From Litorimonas sp046250185 (GTDB taxonomy: Bacteria; Pseudomonadota; Alphaproteobacteria; Caulobacterales; Maricaulaceae), in the NCBI RefSeq assembly GCF_046250185.1, contig NZ_CP176469.1: DNA of 64,000 nt; one strand, written 5' to 3'. The notes beneath the pieces were generated by a model. That model did no database searches, was not told the origin of the DNA, and saw only the letters and a list, made by a program, of their open reading frames with translations. Each line of letters begins with the position of its first letter. Position 1 is the stretch's first letter. A program made the translations under genes and the position numbers. Positions 42,356-50,446 of the stretch are shown piece after piece.

Positions 42356-43999
42356 ATGGCGGCTAAAGACGTCAAATTCGGCAGCGAAGCGCGTGCCAAA
42401 ATGCTTGAGGGTGTCGACATCCTCGCCAATGCAGTCAAAGTGACACTCGGCCCAAAGGGTCGCAATGTCGTGATCGAGCGTAGCTTCGGCGCGCCTCGCA
42501 CAACCAAAGACGGTGTATCCGTTGCCAAAGAAATTGAACTCGAAGATCGTTACCAAAACCTCGGCGCTATGATGCTCCGCGAAGTCGCGTCAAAAACAAA
42601 TGACAAAGCGGGTGACGGCACAACGACAGCCACCGTGCTGGCTCAAGCGATTGTTCGCGAAGGCCTCAAGCGCGTTGCCGCTGGCATGAACCCAATGGAT
42701 CTCAAGCGCGGCATCGACAAAGCGGCCAGCGAAATCGCCGGCGACTTGCTAAACAAAGCCAACAAAATCACAAAGTCTTCCGAGATCGCCCAAGTCGGCA
42801 CAATCTCAGCGAACGGCGAAGCGTCCATCGGTAAGATGATTGCAGAAGCCATGGGCAAAGTCGGCAATGAAGGCGTCATCACAGTCGAAGAAGGCAAAAC
42901 AGCCGAAACCGAGCTGGACGTTGTTGAAGGCATGCAGTTTGACCGCGGTTATCTTTCGCCATATTTCATCACAAATGCTGAGAAAATGAAGACAGAGTTG
43001 GACGATCCATACATCCTGCTCAACGAAGGCAAGCTAACATCGCTACAGCCAATGCTCCCGATCCTCGAAGCTGTTGTCCAAACGGGCAAGCCGCTTTTGA
43101 TTATCGCAGAAGACATTGAAGGCGAAGCGCTCGCGACTCTCGTCGTCAACAAATTACGCGGCGGCCTGAAAATCGCAGCTGTCAAAGCGCCTGGATTTGG
43201 TGATCGTCGCAAAGCGATGCTCCAAGACATTGCGATCCTGACAAACGGCACAGTCATTTCCGAAGACCTCGGCATCAAGCTTGACAACGTCACGCTTAAA
43301 GACCTCGGCACAGCCAAGCATGTCCACATCTCCAAGGACGACACAGTTATCGTGGACGGCCAAGGCAAGAAGAAAGACATCAAAGCCCGCGTCGAGCAAA
43401 TCCGTCAGCAAGCCGAAGCGACAACGTCTGACTATGACCGTGAAAAACTGCAAGAGCGTCTGGCGAAACTCGCGGGCGGTGTGGCCGTGATCAAGGTCGG
43501 TGGCTCCACTGAAATCGAAGTGAAAGAACGCAAAGACCGCGTTGACGATGCGCTGAACGCGACACGCGCAGCTGTCGAAGAAGGCATCGTGCCAGGGGGC
43601 GGAACAGCGCTCCTCCGCGCGGCGCAATTCATCAACGTCAAAGGCGACAATGACGACGAAGCCGCAGGCATCGCCATCGTCAAGGCCGCTCTGTCCTACC
43701 CCGCGCGTCAAATCGCTGATAATGCAGGCGTCGAAGGCGCTGTCGTTGTCGGCAATATCTTGGCCGAAAACAAAGCCAATTACGGCTATGACGCTCAGAA
43801 CGACAAATATGGCGATATGGTCAAAAAAGGCATTATCGACCCTGTGAAAGTCGTGCGCACAGCGCTCATGGACGCGGCCTCTGTCGCCTCCCTGATCCTG
43901 ACAACCGAAGCCGCAATCGTCGATGCGCCTAAGCCAGAAGCGGCCGGCGGCGGCATGCCCGACATGGGCGGCATGGGCGGAATGGGCGGCATGATGTAG
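42356..43999 (+). CDS. groEL: Chaperonin GroEL
   Basis: ATP-driven folding chamber subunit of 547 residues. N-terminal AAKDVKFGSEAR, ATP-site GDGTTTATVLAQ (with the catalytic Asp near 87) and the conserved VEEGIVPGGGTALLRA are present. The tail is the usual GGM repeat (GGGMPDMGGMGGMGGMM). An AGGAG ribosome site precedes ATG 42356. The stop codon lies inside the first arm of a long hairpin at 43996-44039. Confidence 0.98.
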   Translation: MAAKDVKFGSEARAKMLEGVDILANAVKVTLGPKGRNVVIERSFGAPRTTKDGVSVAKEIELEDRYQNLGAMMLREVASKTNDKAGDGTTTATVLAQAIVREGLKRVAAGMNPMDLKRGIDKAASEIAGDLLNKANKITKSSEIAQVGTISANGEASIGKMIAEAMGKVGNEGVITVEEGKTAETELDVVEGMQFDRGYLSPYFITNAEKMKTELDDPYILLNEGKLTSLQPMLPILEAVVQTGKPLLIIAEDIEGEALATLVVNKLRGGLKIAAVKAPGFGDRRKAMLQDIAILTNGTVISEDLGIKLDNVTLKDLGTAKHVHISKDDTVIVDGQGKKKDIKARVEQIRQQAEATTSDYDREKLQERLAKLAGGVAVIKVGGSTEIEVKERKDRVDDALNATRAAVEEGIVPGGGTALLRAAQFINVKGDNDDEAAGIAIVKAALSYPARQIADNAGVEGAVVVGNILAENKANYGYDAQNDKYGDMVKKGIIDPVKVVRTALMDAASVASLILTTEAAIVDAPKPEAAGGGMPDMGGMGGMGGMM

Positions 44000-44065
44000 C
44001 AGCTAAGAATTGATCCTGAGGATCAATTCGCGCTGCTACCGCAAAGCTGGGGTTCAAGCCCCAGC
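43996..44065 (+). other. Two strong hairpins in the groEL 3' untranslated region
   Basis: First hairpin: GTAGCAGC (43996-44003) pairs with GCTGCTAC (44032-44039), and inside it GAATTGATCC (44007-44016) pairs perfectly with GGATCAATTC (44020-44029) over a TGA loop. The groEL stop codon (43997-43999) lies in the outer arm. Second hairpin: GCTGGGG (44046-44052) pairs with CCCCAGC (44059-44065). Neither has a T run, so they are not terminators. They may protect the mRNA 3' end or form a small RNA. Confidence 0.75.
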
Positions 44066-44123
44066 GAAGCGGCTCCAATCTAAACAGGTCGGCATCAAGC
44101 CACCAAGCTGAATAAATTAAATA

Positions 44124-44155
44124 AACCGCCTCAAGAAAACTTGGGGCGGTTTTTT
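44124..44155. terminator. Bidirectional terminator between groEL and the restriction gene
   Basis: CCGCCTCAAG (44127-44136), AAAA, CTTGGGGCGG (44141-44150), followed by five T on the plus strand. On the minus strand the same hairpin is followed by TTTATTTAATT. The stop codon of the restriction endonuclease gene (44154-44156) lies in the T tract, so the hairpin can serve both convergent units. Confidence 0.85.
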
Positions 44156-44885
44156 ATTTAGAAATTATACATTCAGGAGTAATTCCGAATGCAAGAACAG
44201 GACAGCCTCCATTGCGGCCAGCATCAAGTCTATACAGAAGCTTGCCTAGCCATGTTGTTGATGCACCAAATTTCGAATACACATCATTTTTGCCCTCTGT
44301 AACTCCGTCTTTTTCTAGGACCTTCCCAAGTTTACGAAAATAATCGGTATTTAGAGAGGATCCACGAGTAATTATTACGCCTACATCTATTGCACCTGCA
44401 TCATAAAATGAAGAAAACGCAAATAGGTCTCTGTCGTAAGTTTGATCCTTACTGTTCCATTCTAGATCTAAAGCTACTTTTCCACGGACGAAGTCTATTC
44501 TGTGTCCATCAAGATAACCTTCTTTTATGTAGCTATCTACTATTTCAGATTTTTTGTTTGCATCCAATAATTTGACATGCAGGTCTGCAGATATTCTTAA
44601 TTCTCTCCATTCAGCTTCAAATAATGTATCGACGTATTTTGCAATCTCGCCTTTGCTACCACCAGGAATTCGTATCATTTTTTCAGTTATTTGGAACGAC
44701 TCCAATGCATCACAAATCATCTTAAATTGTTCGGGGAAGCTAGTTGATAATATACCAGCTGCATTACGGTAACTGAATATTTCAAACTTCGAATTTATTT
44801 TTTTCGAAAACAGTGAGTTTACAAATTCATTCGAATCTGAACCCCTACCAGAAGAAACATCACCTTCATGAAAAAGGCCAGACAT
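44154..44885 (-). CDS. BglII/BstYI-family type II restriction endonuclease
   Basis: A 243-residue protein. The core GHRIDFVRGKVALDLEWNSKDQTYDRDL fits the BglII/BstYI endonuclease family: Asp131, then Asp140-Leu-Glu142 nine residues later, the same spacing as the metal-binding Asp and Glu of BglII. The late block TTWLGKLLYRLDAGRNGGCPVLAFGI is also a family hallmark as I remember it. It would cut a GATC-centred six-base site such as RGATCY or AGATCT, but the specificity is not certain. It starts two bases after its companion methylase. AT-rich, unlike the host genes around it, which points to horizontal acquisition. Confidence 0.78.
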   Translation of the reverse strand: MSGLFHEGDVSSGRGSDSNEFVNSLFSKKINSKFEIFSYRNAAGILSTSFPEQFKMICDALESFQITEKMIRIPGGSKGEIAKYVDTLFEAEWRELRISADLHVKLLDANKKSEIVDSYIKEGYLDGHRIDFVRGKVALDLEWNSKDQTYDRDLFAFSSFYDAGAIDVGVIITRGSSLNTDYFRKLGKVLEKDGVTEGKNDVYSKFGASTTWLGKLLYRLDAGRNGGCPVLAFGITPECIISK

Positions 44886-44887
44886 CC

Positions 44888-45523
44888 TTATTCAGCAGCC
44901 TCAAGAGAGGAATTATAACTATAAGTCTTCCAATCTGGTTTGTAATCAGCATCCGCCTGATTACCCCATACTGTCCAATTTTCTCGAATCCCTCGTCCGA
45001 ACAATTCCAGGTAATCTCCAGGACTACAAGATTCTATTAAGTTGTATTGTTCGTCGGGCTTTCTAGAATGTTCCCGTTTTCTAGTAGCCATAAAGTTCAC
45101 TTGTCTTCTGCCGGGGGCAAGAGTTCGGGCATTTTTCCCACGCACCCCAAATAACAACACTTCTGTCACATTACGAAAGTAGAAACCAACACCTCTACCG
45201 TCAGGACCGCCATCTTTTCTAATTTTATGCCAAATAATATTGGATTTATAAGTAAATCCCCATTCCTTCAAAACTCTCAAGCCATCTGGAAGTAAAGCGT
45301 TAGGGACCCAAAGATAACAATGTGCTGTGTCTTCTAAATGTTCCTCAACGGGTAGGGCGCAAATGTCATCAAGGCGCATAGTTGGATAGCGAGCTAATCT
45401 TTTGTGCTCTGGTGCAATTTTCCCAGTACGATTTTGAAATCTCCAGGGTGGATCTGCCATTATAGTGCGAAACTTTTGATCTCCCAAAAAATTCTTAAGA
45501 TCTTGACTGGCTTCATGTGACAT
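44888..45523 (-). CDS. MT-A70 family adenine-N6 DNA methyltransferase
   Basis: A 211-residue methylase. The catalytic motif is DPPW (Asp24-Trp27, in MADPPWRFQ). MT-A70 landmarks YPTMRLDDICALP, CYLWVPNALLPDGLRVLKEWGF and GRGVGFYFRNVTEVLLFGVRG follow, and the C-terminus has LFGRGIRENWTVWGNQ. It would protect the host at the site cut by the adjacent endonuclease. An AGGGGA ribosome site lies six bases before the ATG. Together with the downstream nuclease it forms a compact, AT-rich type II restriction-modification operon. Confidence 0.9.
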   Translation of the reverse strand: MSHEASQDLKNFLGDQKFRTIMADPPWRFQNRTGKIAPEHKRLARYPTMRLDDICALPVEEHLEDTAHCYLWVPNALLPDGLRVLKEWGFTYKSNIIWHKIRKDGGPDGRGVGFYFRNVTEVLLFGVRGKNARTLAPGRRQVNFMATRKREHSRKPDEQYNLIESCSPGDYLELFGRGIRENWTVWGNQADADYKPDWKTYSYNSSLEAAE

Positions 45524-46119
45524 TTAAATCCCCTGATTCTTCTCATCAACTTATACAAATGACTAACTATTACAAATCACAAGAAAGTAGAACATAAAAT
45601 GAACAACGTTATCTGTCAAAATTAAAAGATTAATCCCCGCCTTCAAACCGTGTGATACAACACCCTCGTTCTTCTGATCTTGGGACAGGAACGCGTCAGG
45701 TTTTGGATCAGAGGACGGTGTGGTTAAGCGTATCCGGTGTGACAACCGCGTGCGTGACCCTTTTTAAGCGGGGCCGATCATTTTGATATTCTAAGGAATA
45801 TCTCGATGCGAACAACTGGCCGCTGATCAACAAACACCGCCGCGAAGCTACGTTCGTGAGAAACAAAACTAATTATTTCGGTATCCGTCACGGATGCTGG
45901 CTTCGCGGGCTGTCCCGTCTATATCTCGGGCTTGCGCTTGACCGCAGTCAGGATTTTCGCGTGTCAAAGACACTTTCCTCAGCACAGCATCGTAATGATC
46001 GCCGTTTCGCGGGGCAAACCCTATCGGGGTGTTGCGAGGGCCGTTAACCCTTTGCTAACCATGTTTTTGCAGGGTTGTGGTGAGGCTAGGCCTTAGCCTC
46101 GACGCAGAGAAGGGGTTTT
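45524..46119. other. Gene-poor stretch upstream of the R-M operon
   Basis: Nearly 600 bases in which I see no convincing gene on either strand. The left 80 bases are AT-rich and should hold the promoter of the methylase. A near-consensus CtrA-type site (TTAA-N7-CTAA) is at 46044-46058 and a perfect hairpin GAGGCTA/TAGCCTC at 46082-46100. I looked for signatures of tmRNA, RNase P RNA and 4.5S RNA and did not find them. The stretch may be a junction left by insertion of the R-M genes. Confidence 0.5.
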
Positions 46120-46257
46120 ATGCGCTGCACTTATGGGCATCACGCGTTCCGGCCGCCCAGTCGGACTTCCACCACGTTCAGGCGCAATCTCGCGCGAAAG
46201 ATCAGGCGGCTTTGCCGCAAATCAGACCGCCGCGTGCGCGCACTCTACAGCGCCTAA
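46120..46257 (+). CDS. Possible small Arg-rich protein, 45 residues
   Basis: The frame MRCTYGHHAFRPPSR... is very rich in Arg (about 13 of 45) and ends RRVRALYSA. In favour: GAAGGGG about five bases before the ATG, and a CtrA-like site and a hairpin just upstream. Against: no family recognised, and Arg-rich frames arise easily in GC-rich DNA. It overlaps the folE stop by three bases on the other strand. Confidence 0.25.
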   Translation: MRCTYGHHAFRPPSRTSTTFRRNLARKIRRLCRKSDRRVRALYSA

Positions 46258-46874
46258 GACTTCCCGATCAGCTTGAGGAAGCGGTCTTGCAAAGCGGGGT
46301 TCGTTTTGAACTCGCCCGTAAACTGCGTTGTGATTGTCGAGACGTCGGGGTGATGCACACCACGCGTTGACATGCACTGATGCACGGCGTCAATCATCAC
46401 GGCTGATCCGCGCGGCTTCAACGCGCTATCGATCGCGTCCGCGATCTGTGCCGTCATGGTTTCTTGCGTCTGCAAGCGTTTGGCGAAGACCTCGACGACT
46501 TTCACAAGTTTGGAAATCCCGACCACGCGATCCGTCGGCATATAGGCGACATAGGCTTTGCCGAGGAAGGGCGCGATGTGATGCTCGCAATGGCTCTCCA
46601 CGTCGATCTCACGCAGGATGACCATGTCGTCATAGCCGGACACGTCCTCAAACGTGCGGGACAGTTCGGCCTCTGGGTCCATATCGTAGCCGCGAAACCA
46701 TTCGCGATAGGCGTTGATCACGCGCTTAGGCGTATCTTTCAGGCCTTCACGGTCAGGATTATCTCCTGCCCAAGCGATCAATGTGCGGACAGCCTCCATT
46801 GCTGCCTCGGGCGAGGGGCGGGGCGTCGCGTCCACAGCTTTGAGGACTGGCTTTTTGGTCGGGTCATACGTCAT
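46254..46874 (-). CDS. folE: GTP cyclohydrolase I
   Basis: Converts GTP to 7,8-dihydroneopterin triphosphate, the first step of folate synthesis. The 206-residue protein has VESHCEHHIAPFLGKAYVAYMP with zinc ligands Cys and His, and HQCMSTRGVHHPD with the second zinc Cys. GISKLVKVVEVFAKRLQTQE is also canonical. It is monocistronic on the minus strand, with about 65 bases to the neighbour upstream. Confidence 0.97.
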   Translation of the reverse strand: MTYDPTKKPVLKAVDATPRPSPEAAMEAVRTLIAWAGDNPDREGLKDTPKRVINAYREWFRGYDMDPEAELSRTFEDVSGYDDMVILREIDVESHCEHHIAPFLGKAYVAYMPTDRVVGISKLVKVVEVFAKRLQTQETMTAQIADAIDSALKPRGSAVMIDAVHQCMSTRGVHHPDVSTITTQFTGEFKTNPALQDRFLKLIGKS

Positions 46875-46938
46875 GGGCGTCCTTTAGCGTATGTGGACTG
46901 CAAAAGGCTAGCCACAAATCCACTTGGCCCTCATACGT

Positions 46939-47529
46939 TTAGCCGCAGTCATTCGGGTCTGTCAGCACCCCAAACCGCGTCATATCCGCAGGAGTCAGCC
47001 AGTAAATGTCAGCAGCGGGCGCGGCCTCTCGCGTAAAGACATAGAAGTCAGGATCAACGCCCATATCGCGGAGGAAGTTCTCTTGAAAGCGTTTGCGGTC
47101 ATCGAAATAGGCATCTTGAGCGTCCATGATCCCGCCCACACTCCACGCATGTACGCCGATTTTGGCTCCGCACTCTGCGCTACGGCGCACCCCTGCGAGG
47201 AACAAATCCACGGCGCCTGATGCGATGATACTGTCAGCGTCCACATGCGTGTTCAGGCCAAGCTTCCTAATACGTCGCGCGAGTTTCAAGTTGGCGTCCG
47301 CATGCTGCGTGCCAGACATTTTATGGAGAACTAAAGTATCGACCTCTGGATGATCGCGCATCAGGCGCTTCACCACCCCGACAGAACGGTCATCGGTGAA
47401 ACCGTAGCCATAGGCGCGGCTGCCCTCGACCTCAAATCGGAGCAGATCGGGATTTGGCTTTTGCGAGAATGTAGCGACGGCAAGGATAGCGATGACGGCT
47501 AAAACCGCGATGATTTGTTGCGTTTTCAT
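46939..47529 (-). CDS. Exported ClpP/crotonase-fold-like protein (COG3904-like)
   Basis: A 196-residue protein with an N-terminal signal anchor (MKTQQIIAVLAVIAILAV). The rest resembles COG3904-type periplasmic proteins with a ClpP-like fold: LKLARRIRKLGLNTHV, IIASGAVDLFLAGVRR (the Ser in ASG where the nucleophile would sit) and KIGVHAWSVGG (the His). Two cysteines (AECGAK and a terminal DCG) may pair. The peptidase role is inferred from fold resemblance only. Its start is 24 bases from the divergent cysS start, so promoters overlap. Confidence 0.6.
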   Translation of the reverse strand: MKTQQIIAVLAVIAILAVATFSQKPNPDLLRFEVEGSRAYGYGFTDDRSVGVVKRLMRDHPEVDTLVLHKMSGTQHADANLKLARRIRKLGLNTHVDADSIIASGAVDLFLAGVRRSAECGAKIGVHAWSVGGIMDAQDAYFDDRKRFQENFLRDMGVDPDFYVFTREAAPAADIYWLTPADMTRFGVLTDPNDCG

Positions 47530-47553
47530 GCCAAGATAGTAGAGGGTGAGACT

Positions 47554-49062
47554 ATGACTGAACAGCCACAATTAACGCTCTATAACTCGCTGACGCGAGA
47601 GAAAGAAATTTTCACGCCGCAAGACCCGACGCGCGTGACTATGTATAATTGCGGGCCGACGGTCTATAGCTACGCCCATATCGGCAATGCGCGCGCGGCC
47701 GTGGTGGCGGATGTGCTGTTCCGCGTGCTGCGTCATATTTACGGCGAAGATCACGTGATTTATGCGCGGAATATCACAGATGTCGATGACAAGATTATCA
47801 AAGCGGCGACGGAGCAGGGCGTCGAGATTAGCGAAATCACAGAGAAATTCGCCAAGATTTATCAAGACGATCTGGCGGCACTCGGCTGCCTCCCGCCAAC
47901 GCATGAGCCGAAGGCGACGGAGCATATCGGTGATATGATCACGATGATTTCCAAATTAATCAAAGACGGCTTTGCCTACGAATCTGATGGGCATGTATTT
48001 TTTGATGTGTCAAAATATGATGATTATGGGAAGCTGTCGGGGAATACTTTGGACGCGCTGCGTGGCGGAGACCGCGTGGGCGAGGGCGAAGTGGCGCGGA
48101 AGAAGAACAGTGCGGACTTCGTGCTGTGGAAGCCTGAGCTAGACGGGGTTGGCTGGGACGCACCGTTCGGCAGAGGTCGCCCAGGCTGGCATATCGAATG
48201 TTCCGCTATGGCGAAGGCGACGCTGGGTGAGGTGATTGATATTCATTGCGGCGGGGTCGACCTAAAATTCCCACACCACGAAAACGAAATCGCACAGAGC
48301 TGCTGCGCCAATGGGCATGACGTGTTTGCGAAATACTGGGTGCATAATGAGTTCCTCAATATGGGCTCCGAGAAGATGAGTAAGTCGCTCGGCAATGTCA
48401 CACTGATTCATGATCTGCTGGAAGAGTGGGACGGGGAGGTGATACGCTTGGCGCTGCTGAAAGCGCATTATCGGAGTGAGTTGCAATGGTCGGAGGATTT
48501 GCTGCGGGAGAGTAAAGCGCAGTTGGATGGATGGTATAGGTTTCTACAAAATATTCCTACTGAAACCGCTGCGAAACCAGTATCAAACTACGACTTCAAA
48601 TTTACGCCAGCAATATTTGATGACATAAATACCCCTTACCAAATAAGCAGTTTTACTGTCTTGCAGTCACAAATCAAACACCTTCTAGAAAATGAATTAA
48701 GCCCTCAAAATTATATGAGGTTCTCAACGATTGAAAGTCTACCTAAGTCTGATGCTGAGTGTCGCTCAATAATGATTTCTCAAATCAATAAAGATTTATC
48801 AGTGTTGTCTTTTTATTGCAACCTCCTCGGCCTCCTCCAAAAAGACCCCGAAGAGTGGTTCCGTGGCGGGCTCGATTATGACGCTTTGGTCGCCGAATAT
48901 GATGCCGTCCGCGTGGATGCGCTCAAGGCGAAAGAGGCGGGGGACATGGCGGCGATGGGCGCGTTGTTCAAACGCTCCGACGACATTCGCGACCAAGTCA
49001 AAGCCGAAGGCATTGTCATCGAATCTGGCCCAGACGGGAAGAGCACATGGCGAAAGGCTTAA
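47554..49062 (+). CDS. cysS: Cysteinyl-tRNA synthetase, with an AT-rich internal segment
   Basis: Class I synthetase of 502 residues. Zinc and HIGH region: MYNCGPTVYSYAHIGNARAA; further zinc residues in HIECSAMA and HCGGVDLKFPHHENE; KMSKS loop SEKMSKSLG. ATG 47554 is preferred; the earlier TTG 47515 overlaps the neighbour. Bases 48541-48840, encoding the start of the DALR/helical domain, contain 109 G or C in 300 (36%) by hand count and use AT-ending codons, while flanks are about 55%. The frame stays open, so the enzyme is probably functional but mosaic. The C-terminal VAEYDAVRVDALKAKEAGD returns to host composition. Confidence 0.95.
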   Translation: MTEQPQLTLYNSLTREKEIFTPQDPTRVTMYNCGPTVYSYAHIGNARAAVVADVLFRVLRHIYGEDHVIYARNITDVDDKIIKAATEQGVEISEITEKFAKIYQDDLAALGCLPPTHEPKATEHIGDMITMISKLIKDGFAYESDGHVFFDVSKYDDYGKLSGNTLDALRGGDRVGEGEVARKKNSADFVLWKPELDGVGWDAPFGRGRPGWHIECSAMAKATLGEVIDIHCGGVDLKFPHHENEIAQSCCANGHDVFAKYWVHNEFLNMGSEKMSKSLGNVTLIHDLLEEWDGEVIRLALLKAHYRSELQWSEDLLRESKAQLDGWYRFLQNIPTETAAKPVSNYDFKFTPAIFDDINTPYQISSFTVLQSQIKHLLENELSPQNYMRFSTIESLPKSDAECRSIMISQINKDLSVLSFYCNLLGLLQKDPEEWFRGGLDYDALVAEYDAVRVDALKAKEAGDMAAMGALFKRSDDIRDQVKAEGIVIESGPDGKSTWRKA

Positions 49063-49090
49063 TTAAATAATTGCTGCTACCGCCCTAACC

Positions 49091-49573
49091 ATGTCTGATA
49101 TTTTTGAGTTTCTAATAGAATTTTTTCTCGCCGAAGTGCGGGGTGTCCTTCTGATATGGGCCTTGGTGGGCGCGATTATTGTTTTGGTTGGCATAGCCGC
49201 ATGGGTCATTTGCGCGATTCATATGATTGTCGGGACGAAGGCCGAGCTAAAACTCGTCGCGCTTCATCCCAAATTGCGCAAGATAGATGACGATGATGAC
49301 GCCGAAGAGATTGCGCATAAAAAGGCCAATCCGCGATTGGTTGAAGAATACGAAGTCCTCACAGGGAAAAACGTTGGCACGCGCGTCAAAAGCACGAGCG
49401 CCAGCACGAAGCCGCTTCATGCGGTAGGCGATATTGTGACAGGCTATTACAACCTCAAGCACGGTGGTGACGCGATGTCTGTCAAAGGCCTGCGCCGCGG
49501 ATTCACACTGGGATTTTGGTTTATTCTTGGCGGCCTCGCTTTCATCAAATTCATCAGCGTCATGGCGAGCTAA
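49091..49573 (+). CDS. Hypothetical membrane protein, 160 residues
   Basis: Family not recognised. Two hydrophobic segments lie near residues 18-45 and 138-156. Between them is a charged region with an Asp run (IDDDDDAEE) and KHGGDAMSVKGLRRG. The coding pattern is convincing and continuous with host composition. It follows cysS by 28 bases and may be in its transcript. Confidence 0.6.
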   Translation: MSDIFEFLIEFFLAEVRGVLLIWALVGAIIVLVGIAAWVICAIHMIVGTKAELKLVALHPKLRKIDDDDDAEEIAHKKANPRLVEEYEVLTGKNVGTRVKSTSASTKPLHAVGDIVTGYYNLKHGGDAMSVKGLRRGFTLGFWFILGGLAFIKFISVMAS

Positions 49574-49630
49574 GCCTCTTTAATTTGCGTCGGAAACAGC
49601 TATATAGCCTCAAGAATTTTGGAGGATGAC

Positions 49631-50446
49631 GTGAAACATATTTTACTGATCGGCACAGCTTTGTGCCTTGTGGCTTGTTCCGCTAGCGCGCCAGACAGCA
49701 AAACAGAGACCCCGCCGACAGACACGTTTTTGCAAAGCGTGATGAAAGATTACCCCGCAACTTTGGCCAATATCGCGCCAGATGTTTGGGTTCATACCAC
49801 GAATTATAAGCTGCCAGGCCAAGCCCCGATTGCCAGTAACGGGCTAGTCGTTGTGGACGGCGATGACGTGATTTTGGTGGACGGAGCCTGGGGCGAATTG
49901 GCGACCGTGGCGTTATTAGAAACGATCAAAGATGAACTGGGTAAGCCTGTCACCAAGATGATTATCACCCACCACCATCCCGATAGAATCGCAGGTGTGG
50001 ACGCGGCCGAACGGGCGGACATCCAAGTTTTCACCCACCCCGATACGCCGACATTGGCGGCGCGAAATGGTTATCCCGTGCCCAATACGTCTGTTGCGTC
50101 TTTGAAAGAGCCGCAATCTCGCACGCGCGTTGGAGCTGTCGAAATTGCCTATCCTGGCCCAGGTCATGCGGCGGATAATCTGGTCGTCTACTTGCCAGAG
50201 AGCAATATTCTTTACGGCGGATGTGCTGTGCGCGGCGCAGAAACGAAGACGCTCGGAAACACAGAAAGTGCTGACCTGACCGCTTGGCCAATCAGCTTGA
50301 ACTGGGTTAAGGCGACTTATCCGAACACGGCGCTTGTCGTCCCGGGACATGGGAAAGGCGCAGATTTAAGCCTGATCGACGGGACGCTGGCCCTGCTAGC
50401 AGAGCGCGCTAACGCGACTGAAAATGAGAGCGGCGATACGCCTTAA
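49631..50446 (+). CDS. Subclass B1-type metallo-beta-lactamase, lipoprotein
   Basis: A 271-residue protein. GTG 49631 is the start because GGAGGAT lies five bases upstream; it opens a signal peptide with lipobox LVAC (Cys16). All six B1 zinc ligands are in register: His114-x-His116-x-Asp118 (THHHPDRIAG), His179 (GPGHAADNLVVYLPE), Cys198 (LYGGCAVRG) and His240 (VPGHGKGADLSLID). This is the pattern of NDM/VIM/IMP-type carbapenemases rather than of glyoxalase II or B3 enzymes. Activity toward beta-lactams is expected from the family but not proven. Composition matches the host, and no mobile element or integron lies nearby. Confidence 0.85.
   Translation: MKHILLIGTALCLVACSASAPDSKTETPPTDTFLQSVMKDYPATLANIAPDVWVHTTNYKLPGQAPIASNGLVVVDGDDVILVDGAWGELATVALLETIKDELGKPVTKMIITHHHPDRIAGVDAAERADIQVFTHPDTPTLAARNGYPVPNTSVASLKEPQSRTRVGAVEIAYPGPGHAADNLVVYLPESNILYGGCAVRGAETKTLGNTESADLTAWPISLNWVKATYPNTALVVPGHGKGADLSLIDGTLALLAERANATENESGDTP

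Noticed and set aside
43996..44065. Hairpins after groEL as terminators
   Set aside because: Neither is followed by a T run; the real terminator is at 44124-44155.
45563..45745. 60-codon minus-strand frame upstream of the R-M operon
   Set aside because: No ribosome site, no family, and it runs into an AT-rich promoter-like stretch.
45524..46119. Possible tmRNA, RNase P RNA or SRP RNA in the gene-poor stretch
   Set aside because: No T-loop GTTCGA signature, no encoded CCA, no GAGGAAAGTC element and no recognisable tag frame were found.
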